Positions 1 through 8,379 of a stretch of DNA of 64,000 bases are shown here, piece by piece. Source of the stretch: an uncultured Peptoniphilus sp. GTDB taxonomy: Bacteria > Bacillota > Clostridia > Tissierellales > Peptoniphilaceae. The notes beneath the pieces are model-generated. The model did not search any database, was not told the origin of the DNA, and saw only the letters and a program-made list of their open reading frames with translations. Each line of letters begins with the position of its first letter. Position 1 is the stretch's first letter. The stretch covers positions 62,001 through 126,000 of the forward strand of contig NZ_CALUAA010000003.1 in the NCBI RefSeq assembly GCF_943913915.1, given 5' to 3'. The position numbers were made by a program, and so were the translations under genes.

Positions 1-192
1 CACGTGGTTCACGTGTCCACCCAATTGCCCTATGCTCTAACAGTAGCGGCAGTAAGTTCTATCTGCTATCTGATCTCAGCATTCGTTCAATCGCCGATCA
101 TTCCCCTTATCGTAGGTGTGGCGCTAATCGTCGGTCTCTTAACGTTCGTAAAGGTTCGCACAGGGGACGATCCCTTACGCAACGAATTATAA
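1..192 (+). CDS. C-terminal end of a NhaC-like Na+/H+ antiporter (partial)
   Basis: The open frame enters from the left edge and ends at the TAA at 190-192, so only about 63 residues are visible. It begins HVVHVSTQLPYALTVAAVSS and continues with one or two hydrophobic segments and a short polar tail. A histidine-valine stretch followed by TQLPYALT near the C-terminus is typical, as I remember it, of NhaC-type sodium/proton antiporters, which would place it in the membrane. A strong intrinsic terminator follows, so it is the last gene of its transcript. The substrate cannot be judged from this fragment; another multi-TM transporter is possible. Confidence 0.5.
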   Translation, partial: HVVHVSTQLPYALTVAAVSSICYLISAFVQSPIIPLIVGVALIVGLLTFVKVRTGDDPLRNEL

Positions 193-200
193 TAATGAAG

Positions 201-237
201 AGAAGAGTGAATATTTTGATTCGCTCTTCTTTTTTTG
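201..237 (+). terminator. Intrinsic terminator after the antiporter gene
   Basis: A 12-bp stem (201-212 with 219-230, one G-T pair) is followed by a run of seven T. Confidence 0.85.
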
Positions 238-255
238 TGCGCCATTCAAAGAATA

Positions 256-284
256 TTGACACAACGTTCGAGGCAGAGTATACT
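256..284 (+). promoter_or_regulatory. Sigma-A type promoter
   Basis: TTGACA at 256-261 and TATACT at 279-284 are separated by 17 bases. The next start codon is at 426, so the transcript would carry a leader of about 135 nt. I see no recognisable riboswitch in that leader. Confidence 0.75.
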
Positions 285-425
285 ATACACAATAGGACTG
301 ACAAACAATTGACTATCCGTTTTAAAATTTAATGTTCTCTCGGTTGTCGTTGGCTTAAAGGATACGTTAACGGCAGAGGAAAATGGAAAGAGTCTAATTT
401 ACAGTATTAAAAGGAGGCGTATTCA

Positions 426-533
426 ATGTCGACAATGCCAGTTATTTTTGGCTTCGTTTTTGTCATCATCAGTTTAATCGTCTTAATTTTATTCGGCGCT
501 TGTTGCGTAAAATATTTGCTGAAAAAGAAATAG
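426..533 (+). CDS. 35-residue single-pass membrane peptide, function unknown
   Basis: A short frame with a near-perfect ribosome binding site (AAAGGAGG, 7-8 nt before the ATG) encodes a peptide with a four-residue start, one long hydrophobic helix (about residues 5-28, containing Ala-Cys-Cys near its end) and a basic tail ending LLKKK. This is the layout of a small single-pass protein with a cytoplasmic positive tail. It has its own promoter upstream and its own terminator downstream, so it is a monocistronic unit. I do not recognise the family. It could be a membrane-stress or regulatory peptide, or a type I toxin-like peptide, but no antisense RNA is evident. Confidence 0.6.
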   Translation: MSTMPVIFGFVFVIISLIVLILFGACCVKYLLKKK

Positions 534-545
534 AGAGTATGTAAA

Positions 546-577
546 AAGGGCGGATCATATGATTCGTCCTCTTTTTT
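546..577 (+). terminator. Intrinsic terminator after the small membrane peptide
   Basis: A 12-bp stem with two G-T pairs (about 548-570) is followed by C and six T. Confidence 0.7.
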
Positions 578-729
578 ATGTCCTCTTAAAACATATTAAA
601 GGATAAAATAGAAAGAATTATTTATTCCGGCAAAACAAAGGTAAGAAAAAGGCAAAAGATTCCGGGAAGGCTCTATTGATCTTTATAATTCTTTAAAGAT
701 CTCATATAATAAAGGTTCAGGAGGCTATA

Positions 730-1095
730 ATGGACGATCGTTTTGAAGAAATGGCAGAAATTTTAGATGATGCGGTGGACGCCCTTCCCGAACCTTATTT
801 TAACGGCTTAAACGGTGGTGTCTTATTTTCAAGAGATGCTGCGCACGACGAGGAATTTGACGAGCTTTACGTGCTCGGCCATTACCGTGTTATGGGAGAA
901 GTGCGCACCATCGAGCTTTATTACGGATCCTTTATGGCCCTTTACGGAAATCTTCCCCACGACGCCCTGGCCCATCATCTAAAGGAGACGCTCTACCACG
1001 AGCTCACCCATCATTTGGAAACGCTGGCAGGGGAAAATGATTTGGAACTCGACGACCTGGCGTTTATGGAACGCTATAGGAGGGATAATGGATAA
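730..1095 (+). CDS. Zincin-like metallopeptidase family protein (PF06262 type)
   Basis: The 121-residue protein has the zinc-protease motif HELTHHLE (about residues 90-97), where the two His bind zinc and the Glu is catalytic. Its size and acidic N-terminus fit the small bacterial 'metallopeptidase family' proteins, cytosolic enzymes whose substrates are not well known. The start is supported by CAGGAGG a few bases upstream, and a TATAAT at 705-710 may be the -10 element, although the -35 region is weak. It overlaps the next gene, for a membrane J-domain protein, by 8 bp, so the two are translationally coupled. That suggests a joint role in protein quality control, which is inference. Confidence 0.75.
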   Translation: MDDRFEEMAEILDDAVDALPEPYFNGLNGGVLFSRDAAHDEEFDELYVLGHYRVMGEVRTIELYYGSFMALYGNLPHDALAHHLKETLYHELTHHLETLAGENDLELDDLAFMERYRRDNG

Positions 1096-1879
1096 ATTTT
1101 ACGGCAACTTTTTTAAAACCGTCGGCACGGCATTGGACTATGTGTTGGAGTTTTTAATTACGATCTTCAGTTTGCTCACCGAGCTTACGAGATCCTTCAG
1201 AAGTTTACTCCTTTCGGTATTATTTTTCGGCGGCTGCTTTGTATTTATCCTTCTTTGGATTCCCATGAGCTTTCGCTCGAGCGGCGGCGTGCCCTGGCCT
1301 TTAATTGTTCTCTTGATCTTGATCTTTCCCATTATCGGATCCTTCGCCGTCACGAGGCTTAAGTACGTTCAATATATGGTAACGGAATATTTTTATGAGC
1401 GGGCGGATTATTACCTCCTCGGAAAAGATATCAGCTATGACTCCATGGGCGATTATGGCAGACGTTACCAGCGCCGCATGGAAGAGGAGCGGCGCCGGAG
1501 GGAACGGGAACAGGCGGCCTTTGAAGAGGAAATGTTCAGGCGCCAGTTCGAGGCCTTTTTCAATCAGCAAAACTTCGGCGGCTACGATACAGGTGGCTAC
1601 GGCGGAGGCGGTTACAATACCGGGGGATATTCCGGGCCCACCTACGACGGCGGCTTTAAGGAAAAGTACGAGGCGGCCATTCATCGTCTCGGCCTGGATC
1701 TTACGGCGGATAAATATGAAGTGCGCCTCGCCTATAAGCGTCTCGCTAAAAAATACCACCCGGATCTGAACCCGGAGGAGGACACGACGAAGATCTTCCA
1801 GGAAATCAACGCGGCCAACGACTTTTTAACCGATGAAGCCATAACACGATACAAGCAAATGTATGGAAGTAAGAATTAG
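1088..1879 (+). CDS. Membrane-anchored J-domain (DnaJ-like) protein
   Basis: I chose the ATG at 1088 because ATAGGAGGG lies just before it; an upstream ATG at 1037 lies inside the preceding gene. The 263-residue product has two hydrophobic segments (about residues 35-60 and 68-90), a strongly charged Arg/Glu helix (about 120-155), a Gly/Tyr-rich linker with GGYNTGGY-like repeats (about 165-190), and a C-terminal J domain with the YHPDLNPEED loop, where HPD is the DnaK-stimulating tripeptide. A C-terminal J domain behind a membrane anchor would bring DnaK to the membrane face. It is coupled to the zincin gene upstream and followed after 9 bp by a glycosyltransferase gene. Confidence 0.8.
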   Translation: MDKFYGNFFKTVGTALDYVLEFLITIFSLLTELTRSFRSLLLSVLFFGGCFVFILLWIPMSFRSSGGVPWPLIVLLILIFPIIGSFAVTRLKYVQYMVTEYFYERADYYLLGKDISYDSMGDYGRRYQRRMEEERRRREREQAAFEEEMFRRQFEAFFNQQNFGGYDTGGYGGGGYNTGGYSGPTYDGGFKEKYEAAIHRLGLDLTADKYEVRLAYKRLAKKYHPDLNPEEDTTKIFQEINAANDFLTDEAITRYKQMYGSKN

Positions 1880-1888
1880 GAGATACTT

Positions 1889-3127
1889 ATGAAGATTTTA
1901 CACACCCTCGCCCAACTTCCTACGCGGACGGGGAGCGGCGTTTACTTTTCAAATCTCGTAGACGGCTTGGAGAAAAAGGGAATAGAGCAGGCGCTGATCT
2001 ATGCGGTGCAGGAGCCCTATAGTTTTGATTTTTCCCAACAAACATTTCCCGTCATCTTCCAAACAGATGAGATTCCCTTTCCCATCGCCGGCATGAGCGA
2101 CGAAATGCCCTATAAAAACACGGTGTACTCGGAGATGACCGAAGAGATGATCGTTACCTGGCGTGCAGCTTTTAAAAAACGTCTTCTCGAAGCGAAAGAA
2201 AAGTTTCAGCCCGATCTTATCGTGGCCCATCACCTATGGTATCTGACGGATATGGTATTGGAGATTTTTCCCGACATCCCGGTGGTCGGCGTCTGCCACG
2301 GCACCGACCTTCGCCAAGGGGAAAAGCACGACGATCTTTTGGAACGCTACACTACCCACATGAACGAGCTGGATTATGTCTTCGCCCTTTCGGAAAAGGA
2401 TAAGGCCGCCATCTCCAGAATGTATTCTATTCCCGAGAATAAAATCACCGTCACCGGCGGAGGATACAATCAGGATGTCTTCAACGATCAGGGAATTTGG
2501 CGCCATGAAAAGGCCATTAAGATTATCTATGCCGGGAAACTTTCCCGAGCCAAGGGCGTTTACGAACTCGCGAAGGCTTATCCCAATTTAAAGCGGAAGT
2601 ATCCCGAGATCGAAATGGAACTGATCGGGGAAGAGACCCTTGAAAAGAAAGACCGCATTTTCGAATGCGCCCATTATAAAGAAGGCTTTAAGATCCACAA
2701 TGTCATCGATCAAAAGGCGCTGGGTGCTCATATGAAGACATGCGATATTTTCGTCTTGCCGAGCTACTATGAAGGTTTAGGTCTTATTGCCATCGAGGCG
2801 CTCGCTTGTCGCATGCGCCTTGTGACATCGGAGCTCGAAGGTCTATTGGAACTTCTCGGCGATGACTTTTTAAAGAGCGATGTGGTGGAAGTGGTGCCCC
2901 TACCGAATCTTTACAATACAGATGAACCCTATAAGCTTGAGATCGACGATTACGTTCAAGGCCTTGAAGCGGCCATTGAAAAGCAGATCCTCGCCGTGCG
3001 GGACGAGCGCCCCTTCTCCGATAAATGCTATGATCATGTTCGCTCCTATGCCTGGAGTGAAATCATTGAGACGGAATACCGCTTAATGTGCGAAGTCTAT
3101 AGGAATCACGGGGGAAAAAGAGCATAG
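1889..3127 (+). CDS. GT-B family 4 glycosyltransferase
   Basis: The 412-residue protein has the two-domain GT-B layout. The N-terminal half begins MKILHTLAQLPTRTGSGVYF, with a glycine loop for the acceptor domain, and contains the VCHGTDLR segment. The C-terminal half has YAGKLSRAKGV and the donor-site signature LPSYYEGLGLIAIEALACR, whose paired Glu hold the nucleotide sugar. Such retaining enzymes build cell-surface glycans or glycolipids; the sugar cannot be predicted. It closes the zincin/J-protein operon and is followed by a strong terminator. No signal peptide or transmembrane helix is visible, so it probably acts at the cytoplasmic face of the membrane. Confidence 0.8.
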   Translation: MKILHTLAQLPTRTGSGVYFSNLVDGLEKKGIEQALIYAVQEPYSFDFSQQTFPVIFQTDEIPFPIAGMSDEMPYKNTVYSEMTEEMIVTWRAAFKKRLLEAKEKFQPDLIVAHHLWYLTDMVLEIFPDIPVVGVCHGTDLRQGEKHDDLLERYTTHMNELDYVFALSEKDKAAISRMYSIPENKITVTGGGYNQDVFNDQGIWRHEKAIKIIYAGKLSRAKGVYELAKAYPNLKRKYPEIEMELIGEETLEKKDRIFECAHYKEGFKIHNVIDQKALGAHMKTCDIFVLPSYYEGLGLIAIEALACRMRLVTSELEGLLELLGDDFLKSDVVEVVPLPNLYNTDEPYKLEIDDYVQGLEAAIEKQILAVRDERPFSDKCYDHVRSYAWSEIIETEYRLMCEVYRNHGGKRA

Positions 3128-3128
3128 G

Positions 3129-3176
3129 AAAAGCCCTTTGAAGGAGCGCAGTCTCCTTTGGAAAGGGCTTTTTTTA
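3129..3176. terminator. Terminator between convergent glycosyltransferase and nadK genes
   Basis: AAAGCCCTTT and AAAGGGCTTT arms enclose an inner GGAG/CTCC stem, with a run of T on the + strand. The minus-strand T run is shorter, so the hairpin may act in both directions but best on the + strand. Confidence 0.8.
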
Positions 3177-3971
3177 AAGGAATTTACTTTTAATATTTTC
3201 CCAATAATTATTTTCGAAGACCAGTTTATTAATGCGCTTATCCGAAAATTGAATATTGATCCGTTTAAATTGGGAATAGCTATGTTCTCTTCCGTCGATT
3301 AAAACTAAATTGGAATTGGCGTATCGCCTCTCGGGCACGAGGCTGATGACGTGATGACCCGGGAAGACGATCGTAGATTTCATGGAGCGGTAGCTCGATG
3401 ATGAAATACCTGCAAGAGGCGTCATGGCCATGGCCTCCACTTCCGGATGGACGAGGCTCCCTCCCAGGGAAAGATTGTAGCCGCTGGTTCCCGACGGCGT
3501 CGCGACGAGCATACCGTCCCCTGAAAATTTTTCCAAATGGTTGCGATCCACGAATATATTCATGTGGATGACCTTGGAATTTTGCGCCTTTAATACGATT
3601 TCATTAATGGCCTGTGCGTAATACTTTTTCTGATTGGTAAAAATTTCCGCACTTAAAATGGGCAGCTGCTCCACTTGGTAGCGATTATTTTTATAATCTT
3701 CGATAAATTCATCGAGCTTATCGGGGCTGATTTCCTGATAAAAACCTAAATGGCCCGTGTTGATGCCTACAATGGGCGTGGAAGAAAATTTCGTGCGGTT
3801 TACCGCTTTAATAAAGGCGCCGTCACCGCCGATCGTAATCGTAAGGGCAGCCTTGGGGCTTAAAGTGGTCGTGGGATTAAAATGATGTTCCTTCAGCTTC
3901 TGAATTAAACGCTTCGTCGTGCGACGACTCTCAAAGTTAGAATTGGAAATTATATTGATGATCTTACTCAT
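3174..3971 (-). CDS. nadK: NAD kinase
   Basis: The product phosphorylates NAD+ to NADP+ with ATP in the cytosol. The start at 3971 is set by GGAGGTGAGT just upstream; a longer frame from 4001 lacks such a site. The 265-residue protein has the GGDGAF motif (about residues 48-53), the NTGHLGF segment, and the SGDGMLVATPSGTSGYNLSLGG region that binds NAD in the family. Its length is normal. It is divergent from the pseudouridine synthase gene, with only about 57 bp between the two starts, so the promoters must be compact and may overlap. Confidence 0.9.
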   Translation of the reverse strand: MSKIINIISNSNFESRRTTKRLIQKLKEHHFNPTTTLSPKAALTITIGGDGAFIKAVNRTKFSSTPIVGINTGHLGFYQEISPDKLDEFIEDYKNNRYQVEQLPILSAEIFTNQKKYYAQAINEIVLKAQNSKVIHMNIFVDRNHLEKFSGDGMLVATPSGTSGYNLSLGGSLVHPEVEAMAMTPLAGISSSSYRSMKSTIVFPGHHVISLVPERRYANSNLVLIDGREHSYSQFKRINIQFSDKRINKLVFENNYWENIKSKFL

Positions 3972-4028
3972 ACTCACCTCCGTTCTTAAGATTTGACTCA
4001 TATAATATGGTAAATGAAAAGAGGAAAA

Positions 4029-4868
4029 ATGGAAAGCAAAGACCGGTTAAAATTAAAAATAGACAAAGATTTTAAACGAGCCGACGGCTTTTTAAAGCGA
4101 GAAGGCTTCTCTCACACGTTAATGAAGCGTTCCTTTCGAGGGGGTCTTGTGAGAAGGAATGAAGAGGTGCTTTTCCGCACGAGCCCTTTAAAATCAGGAG
4201 AAGAAATTACCGTGGATTTTGAAGAAGAGACGAGCGGTCTTTTGCCGAGCCCTTTCTGTCAGAAGATACTCTATGAAGATGAGGATCTCCTCGTCATTGA
4301 AAAGGGCGTCATCCCCTCCATGCCCTGCAAGATGTATCCCGAGGGGACCCTCGCCAATGAAATCGCAGATTATTTTGAGACCATCGCTTTAAAGCGAAAA
4401 GTGCGCATGCTCGGAAGACTCGATAAAGAAACTACCGGCGTGCTCATCGTATGCAAAAATCCCTACGCTTATTTAAAACTCGTGGACCATCATACGGAAA
4501 GTAAGACTTATGTGGCGCTCGTGCGGGGAACAGTGGCCGAAGGGGGAATAGTAGATGCTCCCATGGGCCCCGGCGAGCGCTCTCTGGTGCGCATCGTTAG
4601 AGAAGACGGACAGGAGGCCGTAACCCGTTATGCGCCGATAAAGAGCAGTGAAAATTCCCTTATTGAATTGAAACTTGAAACCGGACGCTGCCATCAGATT
4701 CGCTGCCACATGGCCCACATCGGCCATCCCATCGTCGGTGATGAGCTTTACGGCGGTGGGAAGGGTGAGGTTCATCTCCATGTAAAATCTATAAAAATCA
4801 TCCATCCTCGAAACGGGAAGGCGATGGTTTTCCGCTCCCGGTTGCCGCAAAATTTTCGGTCTCTATAA
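4029..4868 (+). CDS. RluA-family pseudouridine synthase
   Basis: The enzyme converts uridine to pseudouridine in rRNA or tRNA. The 279-residue product has an S4-like N-terminal RNA-binding part, the RluA signature GRLDKETTG with its catalytic Asp, and the C-terminal RCHQIRCHMAHIGHPIVGD block. I place the start at 4029 behind AAGAGG; an ATG at 4014 lies only about 8 bases after a TATAAT at 4001-4006 and would be nearly leaderless. The exact RNA target (RluD-, RluC- or TruC-like) cannot be told. A gene-free stretch of about 240 bp follows. Confidence 0.85.
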   Translation: MESKDRLKLKIDKDFKRADGFLKREGFSHTLMKRSFRGGLVRRNEEVLFRTSPLKSGEEITVDFEEETSGLLPSPFCQKILYEDEDLLVIEKGVIPSMPCKMYPEGTLANEIADYFETIALKRKVRMLGRLDKETTGVLIVCKNPYAYLKLVDHHTESKTYVALVRGTVAEGGIVDAPMGPGERSLVRIVREDGQEAVTRYAPIKSSENSLIELKLETGRCHQIRCHMAHIGHPIVGDELYGGGKGEVHLHVKSIKIIHPRNGKAMVFRSRLPQNFRSL

Positions 4869-5043
4869 ATGCCGAGGTTCTATAGAAATGATCTATATAA
4901 AAAGAGTCGCATTATAAAATAAAATATAAAGCGAAAGAAGGCTTAAAACAGTCATTTCTTGTATAAAAACGACAATATCGAGAAATTTTTCCGTTGAAGC
5001 TTTCCGTAATTTCTGCTAAAACTATAGTGAGTCCATAGGTTTT

Positions 5044-5079
5044 CGATTTGAAATCAGGAAAACGATCCATATCAAATCG
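5044..5079. promoter_or_regulatory. Inverted repeat upstream of the acyl-CoA-dehydrogenase-like gene
   Basis: A perfect 8-bp inverted repeat (CGATTTGA at 5044-5051, TCAAATCG at 5072-5079) lies 30 bp before the start codon. A possible promoter, TTGAAG-17-TAAAAC, lies at 4994-5022. The repeat could be an operator or an mRNA hairpin. Confidence 0.35.
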
Positions 5080-5108
5080 ACTGAAATCTTATTTTTAAGG
5101 AGGAAATG

Positions 5109-6236
5109 ATGGAATACTACAATGGTGCAAAAGAATTTGCAGAAAAACACATCGCACCGGTGGCAAGAGAACTTTCGGAAAAAGTAGGTTTCCCCGAAGC
5201 TATCTATGAAGAAATTAAAAAAGAAGGCTACTTAAAATTATTAATTCCCGAGGAATTAGGCGGCTTAGGCGGCGATATCTACGATCACTCGGAAATTATT
5301 CGCGCCTTCTCCGAAAAATCGGCAACGGTTGGCTTGACCTACATGATGCACAATGTGGCTTTGAACATCGTACTCAATGCAGGTAAGGAAGAATTAAAAC
5401 AAAAAATCGTAAGAGAAGTTGTAGAAGAAGGCAAAACCCTCGCCCTCGCATACTCCGAATCCGGAAGCGGCGTAAGCTTTTACTATCCCGAAACAACTGC
5501 AGAAAAGAAGGGCGACAAATGGCTCCTTAACGGCTCCAAGAGCATGGTCACTTCTGCGGAATACGCATCTTACTACATGGTTATCGCCAAAACAGGTGAA
5601 GGGCGTGCCGACACCGACAACTTCTGCGTTCCCATCGAAAGCGAAGGCTTGGAATTTAAAATGGAACGCTGGAACGGCATCGGCTTAAGAGGCAATGTTT
5701 CCTGCCCTATGTATATGGACAATATGGAACTAGACGAAATGTATCGCACCGGCGACAACAACTCCGGTATGGAACAAATCCTTACACTCGTCGCACCTCT
5801 CTTTATTCAAGGCCTCGCATCGGTTTACAGCGGTTTGAACGTAGCTATTTCCAACGAAGCCATTATGCACGCCACCGACAGAACCTTCCCCGACGGAAGC
5901 AAATTATCTGAAGTGGATACCATCAAACATCACCTTTCCACCATTTACAACAACGCGTTTGCAGGCGTTTCCGCTACTCGCGAAGCAGCTCTTGCAGCTC
6001 GTCGCGGTGACGAAGATGCTCTTCCGAAGATCCTTTCCGCTCGCGTTATCGCCATCGAAAATGTAACGGAAAGCGGTAAGCTCGGTATGCAAGTGGGCGG
6101 CGGACGCGCATATAGCCAATTCAGAAACTTCGCCTACTACCTTGCAGATGCTCTTGCAGGACAAGTTATGGCGCCCAGTCTCGACATTTTACATCAATGG
6201 ATCGGCAGCGTCTTAACGGGACAAATGATTCCGTAA
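5109..6236 (+). CDS. Acyl-CoA dehydrogenase-like flavoprotein
   Basis: The second of two adjacent ATGs is better spaced from AAGGAGG. The 375-residue protein has the acyl-CoA dehydrogenase fold in order: an N-terminal helical domain, the FAD-binding ALAYSESGSGVSF block, the NGSKSMVTSAEYA beta-domain segment, the NGIGLRGNVS loop, and a C-terminal helical domain with MQVGGGRAYSQ. The tail reads MAPSLDILHQWIGSVL; the usual YEG-type segment that carries the catalytic Glu is absent. This places it nearer the group that includes monooxygenase-like or atypical members than classical beta-oxidation enzymes. No electron-transfer flavoprotein or thiolase gene is nearby. Its neighbours are PhnD-like, MetE-like and OsmC-like genes, which hints at C1 or sulfur chemistry, but the reaction is unknown. 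Confidence 0.75.
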   Translation: MEYYNGAKEFAEKHIAPVARELSEKVGFPEAIYEEIKKEGYLKLLIPEELGGLGGDIYDHSEIIRAFSEKSATVGLTYMMHNVALNIVLNAGKEELKQKIVREVVEEGKTLALAYSESGSGVSFYYPETTAEKKGDKWLLNGSKSMVTSAEYASYYMVIAKTGEGRADTDNFCVPIESEGLEFKMERWNGIGLRGNVSCPMYMDNMELDEMYRTGDNNSGMEQILTLVAPLFIQGLASVYSGLNVAISNEAIMHATDRTFPDGSKLSEVDTIKHHLSTIYNNAFAGVSATREAALAARRGDEDALPKILSARVIAIENVTESGKLGMQVGGGRAYSQFRNFAYYLADALAGQVMAPSLDILHQWIGSVLTGQMIP

Positions 6237-6250
6237 GAATAGGGTATAAA

Positions 6251-6286
6251 AACGGGCGAAGGCGTATGCATCGCTCGTTTTGTTTT
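6251..6286 (+). terminator. Hairpin/T-run between the flavoprotein and PhnD-like genes
   Basis: AACGGGCGA and TCGCTCGTT pair with one G-T, followed by a broken T run. Only 17 bases separate it from the next start codon, so it probably reduces rather than abolishes downstream transcription. Confidence 0.55.
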
Positions 6287-6302
6287 GAGAAAGGATGAGA
6301 TA

Positions 6303-7121
6303 ATGACGAAAACATTAAAAGTAGGCGCGGTTATTTACGACCCTAAGGTCACGGTTATTTGGGACATGATTCGCCAATACATCGAAGACCAAGGCCACGA
6401 CATTTTAATCGAACCGGTCTTTTTCGACGACTACAGAAACCAAGTGAAGGCCCTGATGAACAAGGAAATTGACATCGCTTGGAACTCGCCCCTTGCCAAT
6501 CGTGAAGCCGAACTTCGCATGGAAGGCAAGGTAAAATACGGCCTTATGCGGGATACGGACAGAGATCTCCACACCGTCCTCGTGGCCAAAAAAGGCAGCG
6601 GCATTCAATCGGTAGAAGACTTAAAGGGCAAAAAGATCGCTTTCGGTGCCATCGACTCGCCTCAAGCCCGTTTGATTCCCATTCAATACCTCCGGGAAAA
6701 CGGCATGGAATTCGGAAAAGATTACGAAGAAGTGCGCTACGATATCGGCGTGGGTCTGGACGGCGACCACACCGGCGGCGAACTCGATGCCATTAAATCC
6801 GTAGAAGCCGGCGATAATGTAGCAGGCTTTGCCATCGAAGGCAACTACAAAGCATGGACCGCCGACGGCACCGTAGACGGCAATCAATTGGAAGTCATTG
6901 GTAAGACCAACTCCTTCGACCACTGCATCTTCACCGCCCACGAAGGCGTGGCAGACGAAGATATTGAAGCTTTCAATGCCGTGTTAAAGACCATGGACTA
7001 CAGCAAGAAACGGGACAAGGAAATCCTGGATCTGGAAGGCTTAAAGGAATGGGTGGACGGCCGCACCACAAATTTCACCGAAATTAGAAAAGCCGTCGAT
7101 TACATGAACTTCTTCGAATAA
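6303..7121 (+). CDS. PhnD-like periplasmic-binding-fold protein without a signal peptide
   Basis: The start at 6303 has AAGGATGAG upstream. The 272-residue product starts MTKTLKVGAVIYDPKVTVIW, so it goes directly into the first strand of the fold with no signal peptide, lipobox or membrane anchor. It has the hallmarks of phosphate/phosphonate-binding PhnD-type proteins: WNSPLANREAEL in the first lobe, and SVEDLKGKKIAFGAIDSPQARLI and a PIQYLRENG segment in the second. Exported PhnD proteins feed ABC importers, but no permease or ATPase gene is adjacent. A cytosolic binding protein could carry or sense a small anion, or have become an enzyme. The genes on both sides are cytosolic enzymes. Confidence 0.7.
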   Translation: MTKTLKVGAVIYDPKVTVIWDMIRQYIEDQGHDILIEPVFFDDYRNQVKALMNKEIDIAWNSPLANREAELRMEGKVKYGLMRDTDRDLHTVLVAKKGSGIQSVEDLKGKKIAFGAIDSPQARLIPIQYLRENGMEFGKDYEEVRYDIGVGLDGDHTGGELDAIKSVEAGDNVAGFAIEGNYKAWTADGTVDGNQLEVIGKTNSFDHCIFTAHEGVADEDIEAFNAVLKTMDYSKKRDKEILDLEGLKEWVDGRTTNFTEIRKAVDYMNFFE

Positions 7122-7144
7122 GAAGGACGGCAGAATATAAATTA

Positions 7145-7200
7145 AGACAGACGGGAGGCGAAGAGAATCAAATCTCCGCCTTCTGAGTCTGTCTTTTTTT
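7145..7200 (+). terminator. Two-tier terminator/attenuator before the MetE-like gene
   Basis: Outer arms AGACAGAC/GTCTGTCT and inner arms AGGCG/CGCCT are followed by seven T. Only 12 bases remain before the next start codon, which leaves no room for a promoter. Confidence 0.75.
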
Positions 7201-7212
7201 AAAGGAGGATTT

Positions 7213-8379
7213 ATGTTTGAAGTATCCCTTATGGGCTCCATGCCGAGAGGCAATGCCCTATTAAAGGCCGTTCGCGATGTGGACAAGGGTCGAATGAGCC
7301 GGGAAGAGTACGACAAGATGGTGGAAGAGGCAACTGAAAAAGTGGTAAAGCTTCAAGACGCATACGATGTGGATTACATTACCTGCGGCGAACTTTCCAG
7401 AGATAATTACGTGTCCTTTATCGCCGGCGCCTTAGGCGGCGTGAAGATGATGAGCATGAGCGATATGCTCCCCTATATCGAAGATAAGAAAGCCTATGAA
7501 GATATGCTCTCTATTTTAGACGTGCCCGCCAACAGTATAAAAAACGCTATTTGCGCCGGGAAAGTGACCCGGGATAAGCCCATGGTTTTGGAAGAACTCC
7601 GGGCCATGAAACGCATGACCGGGAGCAAAAAGAAAATCACTCTTCCGGGTCCCTATCTCGTAACCCGATCCATGTGGCTTAAAGGCCTTTCCGACGGTTA
7701 TTATGATTCCAAAGAAGAGCTCGGCGCCGATGTGGTGGCCATTTTCAAAGAAGAAATCCGGGAACTGCAGGAAGAGGGCGTGGACATTATCCAATTCGAC
7801 GAGCCGGTGCTCACAGAAGTAGTCTTTTCTCCGGCCCATACCCGCACCTTTATGTGCGCCTCCCTTTCCGAAAAGAAGGACCCGACGGAAGAGCTTATTT
7901 TCGCTACAGGATTAATTAAGGAAGTATTGGCGTCGGTGGATCGGGAAAAATCCCGTGCCGCCCTTCACGTTTGTCGCGGCAACTGGAGCAAGGATGAGAC
8001 CATTCTCTTGACGGGATCTTATACGCCCCTTCTCGAACTTTTCGAGGCGGTGAAGGCGGATATTTATTTCCTGGAATATTCTACGGATCGGGCAGGGGAC
8101 ATTGCCTCCCTTTTCGAGAATAAGAAGATCTTCGAGCGGGCTACACTGGGCCTCGGCGTAATGAACCCGAGACAGGATGCCACGGAATCGGAAGAAGCTA
8201 TTATCGAGCGCGTGGAAGAGGTTATGAATTATCTGCCGCCTGAGCAAATCATGCTGAATCCCGATTGCGGCTTCGCCACATTCGCTAAAAAGCCGGTAAA
8301 TGAACTCGCCCATATTGAAGAAAAACTTGCCGTCTTACAATCGGTGAAAAAGGAATTGAGAAGTTGTTATGAAAAATAA
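7213..8379 (+). CDS. MetE-core (cobalamin-independent methionine synthase-like) protein
   Basis: The 388-residue protein corresponds to the catalytic half of MetE, of the short YxjG/core-MetE type, without the N-terminal folate-binding domain. Visible zinc ligands are His252 and Cys254 (in LHVCRGNW) and Cys352 (in NPDCGF); the QFDEP segment around residue 200 is also typical. It probably moves a methyl or other alkyl group to or from a thiol; the donor is unknown. It follows a terminator hairpin by 12 bp, so it is reached by read-through from upstream, and it overlaps the OsmC-like gene by 11 bp. Related short enzymes include folate-independent methionine synthases and coenzyme-M-type alkyltransferases. 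Confidence 0.8.
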   Translation: MFEVSLMGSMPRGNALLKAVRDVDKGRMSREEYDKMVEEATEKVVKLQDAYDVDYITCGELSRDNYVSFIAGALGGVKMMSMSDMLPYIEDKKAYEDMLSILDVPANSIKNAICAGKVTRDKPMVLEELRAMKRMTGSKKKITLPGPYLVTRSMWLKGLSDGYYDSKEELGADVVAIFKEEIRELQEEGVDIIQFDEPVLTEVVFSPAHTRTFMCASLSEKKDPTEELIFATGLIKEVLASVDREKSRAALHVCRGNWSKDETILLTGSYTPLLELFEAVKADIYFLEYSTDRAGDIASLFENKKIFERATLGLGVMNPRQDATESEEAIIERVEEVMNYLPPEQIMLNPDCGFATFAKKPVNELAHIEEKLAVLQSVKKELRSCYEK

